DNA of 64,000 bases from WM-3-3 sp041660045. GTDB taxonomy: Bacteria > Pseudomonadota > Gammaproteobacteria > Methylococcales > Methylomonadaceae. Both the position numbers and the translations under genes were made by a program. The stretch spans positions 124,001 through 188,000 of the forward strand of contig JBAZXA010000002.1 in NCBI GenBank assembly GCA_041660045.1. Reading direction: 5' to 3'. The notes under the pieces are model-generated. The model had not been told where the DNA came from. It saw nothing but the letters and a program-made list of their open reading frames with translations, and made no database searches. Below are positions 17,429-25,938 of this stretch, piece after piece. How positions within the stretch are numbered: position 1 is the stretch's first letter; the number at the start of each line of letters is the position of its first letter.

Positions 17429-18310
17429 TTAAGTTAGCATTTGCCGAATAGCCTCAATTTCATCTTTGGCATTATCCAATATGTTCATGCTCTCTTTAGC
17501 ATCCAGGTAAGCCGATAATTTTTGGTAGCTGGGTAAGTCGTCAAGTTTCGGCATTTTTTTGATGTCAATTTTGCCAATAAAGCTATGTAGCTGTGAAATC
17601 ATGACTATATCCGAATAGTTTGGAGGCGCGTCGGTTTTGCGATACCAGTTCTCGGCATTTTCAACAACATCTTCAAAGTCTATCGGAAAATCCCATTTTT
17701 TTATAATTTGTAAGCCAATATGGATGCGTAATTTTTTTACCGCTTCTGCTAAATCTTGTGGCTGGGATATGATATCGACATGGTTGTCAGCATAAGTCAA
17801 GATAGGTACGATGCCAATATCATGGATTAAACCAGCCAGCATGGCACGGTCCGGGTCAAAACCTGGAATTTTATGGGCAAACACGGCACTAATTGCACCA
17901 ACATAGCTGCTATGCGTCCAGAGTTCGATCATTTTACGGCGAATCAAGCCCGATTTTGCGGTAAATACAGATTTAATTGAAAACGCGGTAATTATATTTT
18001 GTGAGGCTTTTAAACCTAGTCGAGTTAACGCTTCTGGACAACTCTCAATCTGCTTGCGTCCCCGATATAATGGGCTATTAGAAATTTTTATTAAACGTGC
18101 CGTAATTGAAGGGTCAATTTGCACCACGCGTGCAATTTTACTGTTATTGGCTTTATCGTCATTAATGGCGCGGCGAATTTTAAAAGACACGTCCGGAATC
18201 GTAGGCAAGATCAAATTATCAGATTCCAAATTCCGGTAGCAATCTAATAAGAGTTTGTTTTTAGCTAAACTAGCCGCGGGACTACGGCTTTTATTCCCAG
18301 TTTCGTTCAT
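17429..18310 (-). CDS. HDOD domain protein
   Basis: The protein has about 293 residues. The HDOD pattern is visible from residue ~35: LPTIPDVSFKIRRAIND, IARVVQIDPSITARLIKISNSPLYRG, EALTRLGLKAS and the HD-like GLIHDIGIVPIL near residue 165. HDOD proteins are HD-GYP relatives without the GYP motif, usually signalling or regulatory rather than enzymatic. I chose ATG 18310 (MNETGNKS); a GTG at 18376 would add 22 residues but crowds the divergent prmB promoter. The following gene is the FliK-domain protein, which hints at a joint role in motility or surface attachment. Confidence 0.8.
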   Translation of the reverse strand: MNETGNKSRSPAASLAKNKLLLDCYRNLESDNLILPTIPDVSFKIRRAINDDKANNSKIARVVQIDPSITARLIKISNSPLYRGRKQIESCPEALTRLGLKASQNIITAFSIKSVFTAKSGLIRRKMIELWTHSSYVGAISAVFAHKIPGFDPDRAMLAGLIHDIGIVPILTYADNHVDIISQPQDLAEAVKKLRIHIGLQIIKKWDFPIDFEDVVENAENWYRKTDAPPNYSDIVMISQLHSFIGKIDIKKMPKLDDLPSYQKLSAYLDAKESMNILDNAKDEIEAIRQMLT

Positions 18311-18388
18311 TTTAAGCTTTAAATTCAGACATCCGATTAAAGTATGGTTTAAAATTACAAATTTGCCGAGAGCCACAGTTACCCGATT

Positions 18389-19321
18389 ATGATGACAATG
18401 CCAGCCGATGTGATAAACACTTTGTCAACAATGCGGGATTATATCCGCTGGGGCGCCAGTTGTTTCAAAGCTGAAAAACTTTATTTTGGCCATGGTACGG
18501 CAACAGCGTTGGATGAGGCCGTGGCATTAGTTTTATATAGTTTACATTTGCCTTATGACTTGTCTGAACGTTATTTTGACACAGTGCTGACGAAACCTGA
18601 GCGTGCCACCATCATTGATCTATTTGGCCAGCGCATAGCTGAACGTAAACCGGCCGCCTATTTAACCCATGAAGCTATGTTTGCAGGCTTGTCATTTTAT
18701 GTTGATGAACGGGTACTAGTACCGAGGTCCCCCATTGCTGAATTAATCGCCCAACGTTTTTCACCTTGGGTTGAGGAGGAGGCGGTGTCAAGAATTCTTG
18801 ACCTTTGTACAGGTAGTGGGTGTATTGCTATCGCCTGTGCTTATGCGTTTCCTGATGCTTTAGTTGATGCCGTGGATATTTCTCTTGAGGCATTAGCCGT
18901 TGCCCAAATCAATGTTGAAAAACATCAAACGCAAGATGTATTAGACATTTATGAATCAGATTTATTTAATGATCTGCCTGATACGCAATACGATATTATT
19001 GTCAGCAATCCCCCCTATGTTTGTCTGCAAGAATGGGAGGGCTTACCTGCTGAATTTCATGCTGAACCTGATATAGGCTTTAAAGCTGGTGTTTCAGGAT
19101 TGGATATCGTGTTGCGTATTCTAGCTGAATCGGTTGATTTTCTCAGTGATGATGGCATTTTGGTGGTAGAAGTTGGCAACAGCGCTGAAGCCTTACAAAC
19201 TCGTTTACCTGAGGTGCCATTTTATTGGCTGGCGTTTGAAAATGGTGGTGAAGGGGTGTTTTTGCTTACTGCAGAGCAGGTAAGCCAATATCACGAAGTA
19301 TTTTTATTGGCACTGAATTAA
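18389..19321 (+). CDS. prmB: Ribosomal protein L3 N5-glutamine methyltransferase
   Basis: This is a 310-residue class I SAM-dependent methyltransferase with motif I ILDLCTGSGCIAIA and the N5-glutamine methyltransferase signature NPPYV. The N-terminal part (MRDYIRWGASCFKAEKLYFGHGT, LYSLHLP) matches PrmB rather than PrmC. PrmB methylates a glutamine of ribosomal protein L3. It sits directly before aroC, an order seen in many gammaproteobacteria, and aroC starts two bases after its stop, so the pair is co-transcribed. Confidence 0.92.
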   Translation: MMTMPADVINTLSTMRDYIRWGASCFKAEKLYFGHGTATALDEAVALVLYSLHLPYDLSERYFDTVLTKPERATIIDLFGQRIAERKPAAYLTHEAMFAGLSFYVDERVLVPRSPIAELIAQRFSPWVEEEAVSRILDLCTGSGCIAIACAYAFPDALVDAVDISLEALAVAQINVEKHQTQDVLDIYESDLFNDLPDTQYDIIVSNPPYVCLQEWEGLPAEFHAEPDIGFKAGVSGLDIVLRILAESVDFLSDDGILVVEVGNSAEALQTRLPEVPFYWLAFENGGEGVFLLTAEQVSQYHEVFLLALN

Positions 19322-19323
19322 TT

Positions 19324-20412
19324 ATGTCAGGAAACTCAATTGGAAAACTATTTACCGTGACCACGTTTGGGGAAAGCCACGGTATTGCATTAGGTTGTAT
19401 TATTGACGGTTGCCCACCCGGGATGACGTTAACTGAAGCTGATATACAAGGCGACCTAGACCGTAGGAAACCTGGCACATCCAGGCACACCACACAACGT
19501 AGGGAAGCAGATCAAGTTAAAATTTTATCCGGTGTGTTTGAAGGCAAAACGACAGGCACCCCGATAGGTTTATTAATTGAAAATACCGACCAGCGCTCTA
19601 AGGATTATTCCAACATCGCCGACAGTTTTCGACCTGGGCACGCCGATTATACCTATCAGCAAAAATATGGTTTCCGGGATTACCGTGGCGGTGGCCGATC
19701 TTCCGCACGTGAAACCGCCATGCGCGTGGCGGCAGGTGCGGTGGCAAAAAAATATCTTAAAGAACAGCTTGGTGTGGGGATACGGGGTTATTTATCCCAG
19801 CTTGGCCCTATAAAAATTGCAAAAATTGATTGGGATATTATCGAAAGCAATCCATTCTTCTGCCCAGATGCGGATAAAGTGGAGGAAATGGCAGCTTATA
19901 TGGATGCTTTACGGAAGGAAGGGGAATCTATTGGTGCCCGTATAGAAGTGCTGGCCAGTTGTGTGCCACCCGGCTTAGGAGAGCCCATTTTTGATCGCCT
20001 TGATGCCGATTTGGCACATGCCTTAATGGGGATTAACGCCGTTAAAGGTGTGGAGATAGGTGGCGGTTTTGCCTGTATTGAGGCTAAAGGCACCCAGTTT
20101 CGAGATGAAATTAGCCCTAGTGGTTTTTTAAGCAACCACGCCGGTGGTATTTTAGGTGGTATATCCAGTGGTCAGAATATTACCGCGAGTATTGCCATAA
20201 AACCTACCTCCAGTTTACGGCTACCTGGACGTAGCATCAATACACAGGGACAAGCGGTGGAAGTTGTCACAGAAGGTCGGCATGACCCTTGTGTGGGGAT
20301 TCGGGCTACACCGATAGCTGAAGCCATGATGGCTATCGTTATTTTAGATCATGTATTACGCCACCGTGCGCAAAATGCTGGGGTATGTTCAGGATTACCG
20401 GTTTTACGCTAA
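19324..20412 (+). CDS. aroC: Chorismate synthase
   Basis: This 362-residue enzyme of the shikimate pathway converts EPSP to chorismate using reduced FMN. It has the family signatures GESHGIALGCIIDGCPPG near the N-terminus, RPGHADYTYQQKYGFRDYRGG and GRSSARETAMRVAAGA in the first third, and GRHDPCVGIRATPIAEAM near the C-terminus. Length and motifs are full and typical. It follows prmB within two bases and is followed after 12 bases by an MFS transporter gene with a GTG start. Confidence 0.97.
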   Translation: MSGNSIGKLFTVTTFGESHGIALGCIIDGCPPGMTLTEADIQGDLDRRKPGTSRHTTQRREADQVKILSGVFEGKTTGTPIGLLIENTDQRSKDYSNIADSFRPGHADYTYQQKYGFRDYRGGGRSSARETAMRVAAGAVAKKYLKEQLGVGIRGYLSQLGPIKIAKIDWDIIESNPFFCPDADKVEEMAAYMDALRKEGESIGARIEVLASCVPPGLGEPIFDRLDADLAHALMGINAVKGVEIGGGFACIEAKGTQFRDEISPSGFLSNHAGGILGGISSGQNITASIAIKPTSSLRLPGRSINTQGQAVEVVTEGRHDPCVGIRATPIAEAMMAIVILDHVLRHRAQNAGVCSGLPVLR

Positions 20413-20424
20413 GGTCAGTTTAGG

Positions 20425-21588
20425 GTGTCTATTCCTTATTGGCGCTTATCCGGATTTTATTTTTTTTATTTTGCAACCCTAGGCGTATTTATCCCGTATT
20501 GGAACCTCTATTTAAAAGATATAGGTATTAATGCGCGAGAAATTGGAGAATTGTCCGCTTTATTGGCAGGCACACGAATTATTGCCCCCAATCTTTGGGG
20601 TTGGATAGCGGACCGCAGCGGGCAAGGCCTTAAAATTATCCGTAGCGTATCTTTTTTAGCAGCTTTGATCTTTACCGGTTTTTTATCGACCCGTGACTAT
20701 TCCTGGATCATGGCCTTAACCGTAGGGTTTAGTTTTTTTTGGAATTCGGCATTGCCTCAATATGAGACCGTAACCTTGTTCCATTTGCAAAACGAACCCC
20801 ATCGCTATAGCCAAATTCGACTTTGGGGCTCAATTGGCTTTATTCTGGCGGTTTTTAGCATAGGCGCATGGTTGGATTATTATGCGATAGGTTTATTACC
20901 TTATGCGCTTATCTTTTTTTTAGGCTCAATCTGGGTGATGGCGGTGTTGACGCCGGATGTGGTTATAGCCAGCCATAGCCACCCCCCAATTAGGCTGTGG
21001 CAAATTATTAAGCAACCGGAAATTTTGGCTTTTTTAGGGGTGTATTTATTACTGCAACTTTCCCACGGGCCTTATTATATTTTTTACTCCCTCTATCTTA
21101 AACAAAACCAATATTCAGCAACTGCTATAGGTGGTCTTTGGGCCTTAGGTGTGTGTGCGGAAGTTTTAGTGTTTACCTACATGCGTAAATTGTTACAGCG
21201 TTATAGCTTAAGACAATTGGTATTAATGAGTATTATTGGCGCGGCTAGCCGATGGTTGCTTATTGCTTGGGGGATAAATTCAATAATTTTGCTCAGTATT
21301 GCCCAAGTGTTGCATGCAGCCAGTTTTGGTATGGCGCATGTTGCTGCTATCCATTTAATTTATAACTATTTTGGCCAGCAGCACCAACATAAAGGCCAAG
21401 CTTTATACAGTAGTGTTAGCTTTGGTTTGGGCGGAACGTTAGGCAGTTTATTGAGTGGTTATTGTTGGGAGCCGTTAGGGGCTGCCCAAGTATTTTCTGT
21501 TGCCGCCCTGGTTTGTGTGCTTGCTTTTGCCGCGGCCTATTTTGGCTTAGGTTTGGAAAACACCCAAAAGCATGGGTTAATCAGGTAA
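20425..21588 (+). CDS. MFS transporter (HcaT/LacY-like)
   Basis: The protein has 387 residues and about 12 membrane segments. The N-terminus YWRLSGFYFFYFATLGVFIPYWNLYLKDIG and the following APNLWGWIADRSG match the small MFS branch that includes E. coli HcaT. The substrate is unknown. The start is a GTG at 20425, and AAGG about 10 bases upstream is the likely ribosome binding site. Its 3' end precedes the ExbB-like start by 44 bases, and the gene lies in the aroC-to-kdsB plus-strand run. Confidence 0.83.
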   Translation: MSIPYWRLSGFYFFYFATLGVFIPYWNLYLKDIGINAREIGELSALLAGTRIIAPNLWGWIADRSGQGLKIIRSVSFLAALIFTGFLSTRDYSWIMALTVGFSFFWNSALPQYETVTLFHLQNEPHRYSQIRLWGSIGFILAVFSIGAWLDYYAIGLLPYALIFFLGSIWVMAVLTPDVVIASHSHPPIRLWQIIKQPEILAFLGVYLLLQLSHGPYYIFYSLYLKQNQYSATAIGGLWALGVCAEVLVFTYMRKLLQRYSLRQLVLMSIIGAASRWLLIAWGINSIILLSIAQVLHAASFGMAHVAAIHLIYNYFGQQHQHKGQALYSSVSFGLGGTLGSLLSGYCWEPLGAAQVFSVAALVCVLAFAAAYFGLGLENTQKHGLIR

Positions 21589-21632
21589 AATACAGCCATA
21601 TTGAGTTATTAATCCCTTTTTTAGGATGCTGT

Positions 21633-22250
21633 GTGTTTGAAATTATAAAAAATGGTGGCTGGATGATGCTACCTATTATGAGTTGTTCTGTGTTGGCTTT
21701 GGCCATCATTGTGGAACGGTTTTGGTCTTTACAAAAACGAAAAATTATTCCACCTGACTTGGTGGCACAAGTGTGGCGCCTAGCCCGTGAAAATAAATTG
21801 GACGATATTACAATACGGCGCTTGAAAGCCAGCTCGGCACTTGGTTTTGTATTAGCGACGGGCTTAGCCAATCGTCGCCATGGCCGTGAAGTTATGAAAG
21901 AGTGCATCGAGGAGTCTGGCCGGCTAATGGCCCATGAGTTAGAACGCTTCTTAAGTACCTTAGGCACTATTGCTGCAATTACACCATTGCTGGGATTATT
22001 AGGCACGGTCTTTGGTATGATCGATATTTTCTCATCATTGATGCAACATGGCGCAGGCGACCCTTCGGTTTTGGCGGGCGGTATCTCGGTGGCGTTGATT
22101 ACTACTGCTGCGGGTTTGACCATTGCTATACCAAGTTTAGTGTTCCACCGTTTTTTTGAGCGTTTAGTTGATGATTACATCGTTAAAATGGAAGCTGAGG
22201 CGCTTAAGCTAATTGAAGTGCTTGAGGGAAACCGGGAAGTGGAATTATGA
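21633..22250 (+). CDS. MotA/TolQ/ExbB proton channel family protein
   Basis: The 205-residue protein begins (GTG at 21633) MFEIIKNGGWMMLPIMSCSV, the usual start of ExbB-like proteins placed before lpxK; AGGA lies 6 bases upstream. A longer frame from 21462 would run back into the transporter gene and lacks family similarity. Three membrane helices are visible, with the conserved pore region ITPLLGLLGTVFGMIDIFSSL near residue 115 and ISVALITTAAGLTIAIPSL near 150. With the ExbD partner it should use the proton gradient to power an envelope process. Its stop overlaps the exbD-like start (ATGA). Confidence 0.9.
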   Translation: MFEIIKNGGWMMLPIMSCSVLALAIIVERFWSLQKRKIIPPDLVAQVWRLARENKLDDITIRRLKASSALGFVLATGLANRRHGREVMKECIEESGRLMAHELERFLSTLGTIAAITPLLGLLGTVFGMIDIFSSLMQHGAGDPSVLAGGISVALITTAAGLTIAIPSLVFHRFFERLVDDYIVKMEAEALKLIEVLEGNREVEL

Positions 22251-22681
22251 ATTTTCAGCGTAAGAAAAGGGAAAAAGTTGATATCACATTAATTTCCATG
22301 ATCGATGTGTTATTTGTCTTGCTGCTGTTTTTTATGGTTTCAACAACGTTTAACCGTTATACCGATGTTAAGGTTAAACTACCGGAAGCAAACGGTGATG
22401 CAGCCGATCAGCCAACCAAGTCTGTGTCCTTGGTGATAGATGCTGATGGTGTTTATTATCTAAAAGGTGAGGATGGCTTACCCCATGAATTGGTCAACCA
22501 AGCGCCTGAAACTCTCAAAGTTGAGTTGCAAAAATTAGCCGCAAGCGCTGCCCAACTGCCTTTTATAATTACTGCGGATGGTAAAACGCCACACCAGTTT
22601 GTTATTTCCGCATTAGACATGGCCGGGCAAGCCGGGTTTAGCCACATTACCTTTGCTGCCCAGCAAGCACAAGATAAATAA
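22247..22681 (+). CDS. ExbD/TolR family biopolymer transport protein
   Basis: The 144-residue protein has one N-terminal membrane helix preceded by basic residues (MNFQRKKREKVDITLISMIDVLFVLLLFFMVSTTF, residues 1-35). It carries the conserved membrane aspartate in MIDVLFVLLLFFMV that serves proton coupling in ExbD/TolR. A periplasmic domain follows. The start overlaps the ExbB gene by four bases and the stop overlaps the lpxK ATG, so translation is coupled across three genes. The position next to lpxK suggests a link to lipid A or LPS export, though this is not proven for the family. Confidence 0.9.
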   Translation: MNFQRKKREKVDITLISMIDVLFVLLLFFMVSTTFNRYTDVKVKLPEANGDAADQPTKSVSLVIDADGVYYLKGEDGLPHELVNQAPETLKVELQKLAASAAQLPFIITADGKTPHQFVISALDMAGQAGFSHITFAAQQAQDK

Positions 22682-23679
22682 TGAAAAAAACACTGTCCCG
22701 ATGGCTTCAAGATGTTTGGTATAAAGACCCTTTCATTGGAACCTGGCTAATGCCGTTGGGATTTCTGTTTAGTGATATTGTTAGGTTCCGTCGGTTTTGT
22801 TACCGCATTGGCATAAAGAAAATACACAAATTACCAATTCCCGTGGTAATTGTCGGCAATATTACTGTCGGTGGCACAGGCAAAACGCCGCTGGTAATTT
22901 ATTTAGCACAATTATTAATCACTGCAGGCTACAAGCCCGGTATTATTACCCGAGGTTATGGTGGTAAATCGGATACTTGGCCAGTTTTAGTCAATCCTGA
23001 GACAGACGTGCTTATTGCCGGGGATGAAGCCTTGTTGCTTGCCAAGCACACACAGTGCCCCGTCGCCGTAGGGCCAAATCGCGTGCTGTCGGCACAGCTG
23101 CTATTAAAGCAAGCTGGCTGTAACCTCATCTTATCCGATGACGGTTTACAGCATTACGCATTGGCACGGGATGTTGAAATAGCTGTCATCGATGGGGAGC
23201 GCCGTTTTGGCAATGGTTATTGCTTGCCAGCGGGGCCGTTAAGGGAGCCGCTAAACAGGTTACAGGATGTTGATATGGTTGTCGTTAACGGCGGCCAAAC
23301 TGAGCAAACTGAATTTGCCATGCAATTGCTAGGCAATCAGGCGGTGAATCTTAAAACGCGTGAACAGAAGGCATTAACCGATTTTGCTGTAGGTGGCTGC
23401 CATGCTGTGGCAGGCATAGGTAATCCAGGGCGTTTTTTTAACTTATTATCTAATGCTGGTATAACGGCGACTATGCATAGTTTTCCTGACCATTATCCAT
23501 TTGAGCATAGCGATATTGATTTTCATGATGGCTTACCGGTATTAATGACCGAAAAAGATGCCGTTAAATGCGCCGGTTTTGCCAGCTTACAACATTGGTA
23601 TGTGCCCGTTCAGGCCATATTGGAAAGCAACTTTAAGCAACAATTTATCACCCTGTTAAGAGATAAAACAAATGGATAA
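22681..23679 (+). CDS. lpxK: Tetraacyldisaccharide 4'-kinase
   Basis: This is a 332-residue inner-membrane-associated kinase that phosphorylates the 4' position of the lipid A disaccharide. It has an N-terminal hydrophobic anchor and a P-loop within VVIVGNITVGGTGKTPLVIYL (about residues 55-75), then ITRGYGG, DEALLLA and LILSDDGLQHYAL, all characteristic. Length is normal. It overlaps the start of the Trm112-like gene by 8 bases. The order exbB-exbD-lpxK-Trm112-kdsB is common in gammaproteobacteria. Confidence 0.96.
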   Translation: MKKTLSRWLQDVWYKDPFIGTWLMPLGFLFSDIVRFRRFCYRIGIKKIHKLPIPVVIVGNITVGGTGKTPLVIYLAQLLITAGYKPGIITRGYGGKSDTWPVLVNPETDVLIAGDEALLLAKHTQCPVAVGPNRVLSAQLLLKQAGCNLILSDDGLQHYALARDVEIAVIDGERRFGNGYCLPAGPLREPLNRLQDVDMVVVNGGQTEQTEFAMQLLGNQAVNLKTREQKALTDFAVGGCHAVAGIGNPGRFFNLLSNAGITATMHSFPDHYPFEHSDIDFHDGLPVLMTEKDAVKCAGFASLQHWYVPVQAILESNFKQQFITLLRDKTNG

Positions 23680-23863
23680 AAAACTCCTGGATATTTTGGC
23701 CTGCCCTATATGCAAAAGCCCCTTGGTTTATGAAAAAACTAAACAAGAATTAGTTTGTCGGGCAGACCGGCTAGCATTTCCAATACGGGATGAAATTCCG
23801 GTTATGTTAGAAGATGAAGCCCGCCACTTAAGTCTAGAAGAAATGGATGCCTTACCCCGATGA
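23672..23863 (+). CDS. Trm112 family small zinc-ribbon protein (YcaR-like)
   Basis: This 63-residue protein matches E. coli YcaR in length and layout. It starts MDKKLLDILACPICKSPL with a CPIC pair, has a third cysteine (ELVCRADRLAFPIRDEIPVML) and a final acidic helix. Bacterial Trm112-like proteins are thought to be small partner or chaperone-like proteins; a precise function is not established. It overlaps lpxK by 8 bases and kdsB by 4, so it belongs to the same operon. Confidence 0.9.
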   Translation: MDKKLLDILACPICKSPLVYEKTKQELVCRADRLAFPIRDEIPVMLEDEARHLSLEEMDALPR

Positions 23864-24630
23864 CCCAGCGCTTTAAGGTAGTTATCCCAGCGCGCTATGC
23901 TTCCACACGTTTACCCGGAAAGCCGCTGATTGATATTGCCGGTAAACCTATGATTGCGCATGTGTGTGAACGGGCAAAAGAAGCGGGAGCCGATGAAATT
24001 GTGGTGGCTACTGATGATGAGCGCATCATGCAAGTGGTAAACGGCTTAGGCATCCGCGCGCTCATGACAAAATCTAGCCACCAGAGCGGCACAGAAAGGA
24101 TTGCTGAGGCGGCGCGCTTATGCGGCTGGCATGAACACGATATTATAGTGAATTTACAAGGTGATGAGCCTTTAATTCCACCCAGTTACATCGAAAAGGT
24201 GGCGGCCGCATTGGCTGAACAAGCATTGGCCAATATGGCTACTTTAGCGGCAAATATTATTGATATTGAAGAAATATTTAATCCCAATACGGTAAAGGTA
24301 GTGCTTGATAAGGATGATTATGCGCTATATTTTAGTCGTGCTCCCATCCCTTGGGAACGCGACAGTTTTACCGGTGGTGTAAGCCAGCCTAGCGGCAAAC
24401 TGGCGCATTTGCGTCATATTGGTATTTATGCTTATCGGGTAGGTTTTTTATACCGCTATTGCAGTTGGCAAGCCTCACCATTGGAATCCGTCGAAGCTTT
24501 GGAACAACTTCGGGTGCTTTGGCATGGTGAGCGTATACGGGTAAAAATCGTAGATCAAACGCCGGCAGCAGGAGTCGATACCTTAGCGGATATAAGGCGC
24601 GTCGAGCCACTATTAATGCAAGGGCTATAG
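23860..24630 (+). CDS. kdsB: 3-deoxy-manno-octulosonate cytidylyltransferase
   Basis: This 256-residue cytosolic enzyme activates Kdo with CTP to give CMP-Kdo for the LPS inner core. The nucleotidyl-binding start VVIPARYASTRLPGKPL is followed by the typical VATDDERI, NLQGDEPLI, LYFSRAPIPW and HIGIYAYR. Length is typical. It overlaps the Trm112-like gene by ATGA. A small stem-loop follows its stop. Confidence 0.97.
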   Translation: MTQRFKVVIPARYASTRLPGKPLIDIAGKPMIAHVCERAKEAGADEIVVATDDERIMQVVNGLGIRALMTKSSHQSGTERIAEAARLCGWHEHDIIVNLQGDEPLIPPSYIEKVAAALAEQALANMATLAANIIDIEEIFNPNTVKVVLDKDDYALYFSRAPIPWERDSFTGGVSQPSGKLAHLRHIGIYAYRVGFLYRYCSWQASPLESVEALEQLRVLWHGERIRVKIVDQTPAAGVDTLADIRRVEPLLMQGL

Positions 24631-24635
24631 CGGCA

Positions 24636-24651
24636 TGGCTTTGGTAAGCCA
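24636..24651. terminator. Short stem-loop after kdsB
   Basis: TGGCTT (24636-24641), loop TGGT, AAGCCA (24646-24651), six pairs, five bases after the kdsB stop. There is no T-run, so it is a weak candidate terminator or an mRNA 3' hairpin separating the envelope genes from alaC. Confidence 0.3.
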
Positions 24652-24710
24652 AGCATAATTACAAGCTGTCATTTTCCGTATCACCTTAACCCTTATTACA
24701 AGAGCGTTTA

Positions 24711-25895
24711 ATGGAAGAGTTTCAAAGAATCAGTCGTCTACCCCCTTATGTGTTTAATATTGTTAATGATCTTAAAGCCAAAGCCAGGGCGTCAGGGGAA
24801 GATATTATCGATTTTGGTATGGGTAATCCAGATCAGCCAACGCCGGCCCATATTGTCAATAAATTGATAGATGCAACCCAGCGCGGTGATACCCATCGGT
24901 ATTCAGTATCTAAAGGCATCCCACGGCTTAGAAAAGCCATTTGTAATTGGTATAAAAACCGTTTTGATGTGGATTTAGACCCCGAGACTGAAGCTATTGT
25001 AACAATTGGTTCAAAAGAAGGTTTGGCACATTTGGCTTTAGCCACCTTAGGCCCTGGTGATGTTGTCTTGGTGCCTAATCCTGCTTATCCCATCCATCCT
25101 TACGGGGTTGTTATTGCGGGTGCTGATGTACGCCACGTGCCATTAGTCCCTGGTGTCGATTTTTTTGAAGAATTGCAAAAAGCTATTTTTGACTCGTGGC
25201 CTAAACCCAAGATGTTAATTATTAATTTTCCTGGCAATCCGACTAGCCAATGCGTGGAGTTGGATTTTTTTGAGAAAATCGTGGCTATTGCCAAAGAGCA
25301 TAAGATTTGGATAGTGCAGGATATCGCTTATGCTGATATTGTGTTTGATGGTTATAAAGCCCCTTCAATATTGCAAGTTACAGGTGCCAAGGAAGTGGCT
25401 GTAGAGTTTTTTTCCTTATCCAAAAGTTATAATATGCCGGGTTGGCGGGTAGGCTTTATGTGTGGAAACAAGCAGTTAGTATCCGCATTGGCTAGAATTA
25501 AATCGTACTTGGATTATGGTACGTTTACCCCGATTCAAATTGCGGCCATTACCGCGTTAGAAGGCCCGCAAGACTGCGTCCATGAAATTTCTGAAATGTA
25601 TAGAAAGCGCCGGGATGTGCTATGTGAAGGGCTTACCGCAGCAGGTTGGCCGGTTGCTAAGCCTAAGGCGACCATGTTTGTTTGGGCGCCCATACCCGAG
25701 GCATATAAGCCTATGGGATCTTTGGAGTTTTCAAAAAAATTGTTGGCTGAGGCAAAGGTGGCCGTTTCTCCGGGTGTGGGTTTTGGCCAATACGGTGACG
25801 ACCATGTCCGCTTTGGCTTAATAGAAAATGAGCACCGCACTCGCCAAGCGGTACGCGGAATCCGTAATATGATGAAAAAAGATAACGTTATATAA
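24711..25895 (+). CDS. alaC: Alanine transaminase, AlaC-type class I aminotransferase
   Basis: The 394-residue PLP enzyme starts MEEFQRISRLPPYVFNIV, the usual AlaC-type opening. It has the fold-type I motifs FGMGNPDQPTP, NFPGNPTSQC, and the PLP lysine in FSLSKSYNMPGWRVGF. AlaC makes alanine from pyruvate and glutamate. Placement directly before hom and thrC is common in gammaproteobacteria and suggests shared amino-acid biosynthesis control. hom follows after 43 bases with its own strong ribosome binding site. Confidence 0.9.
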   Translation: MEEFQRISRLPPYVFNIVNDLKAKARASGEDIIDFGMGNPDQPTPAHIVNKLIDATQRGDTHRYSVSKGIPRLRKAICNWYKNRFDVDLDPETEAIVTIGSKEGLAHLALATLGPGDVVLVPNPAYPIHPYGVVIAGADVRHVPLVPGVDFFEELQKAIFDSWPKPKMLIINFPGNPTSQCVELDFFEKIVAIAKEHKIWIVQDIAYADIVFDGYKAPSILQVTGAKEVAVEFFSLSKSYNMPGWRVGFMCGNKQLVSALARIKSYLDYGTFTPIQIAAITALEGPQDCVHEISEMYRKRRDVLCEGLTAAGWPVAKPKATMFVWAPIPEAYKPMGSLEFSKKLLAEAKVAVSPGVGFGQYGDDHVRFGLIENEHRTRQAVRGIRNMMKKDNVI

Positions 25896-25938
25896 TGGTT
25901 AGCTTTATCTGGCGTAATACTTTCAACAGGAGCTTTGA

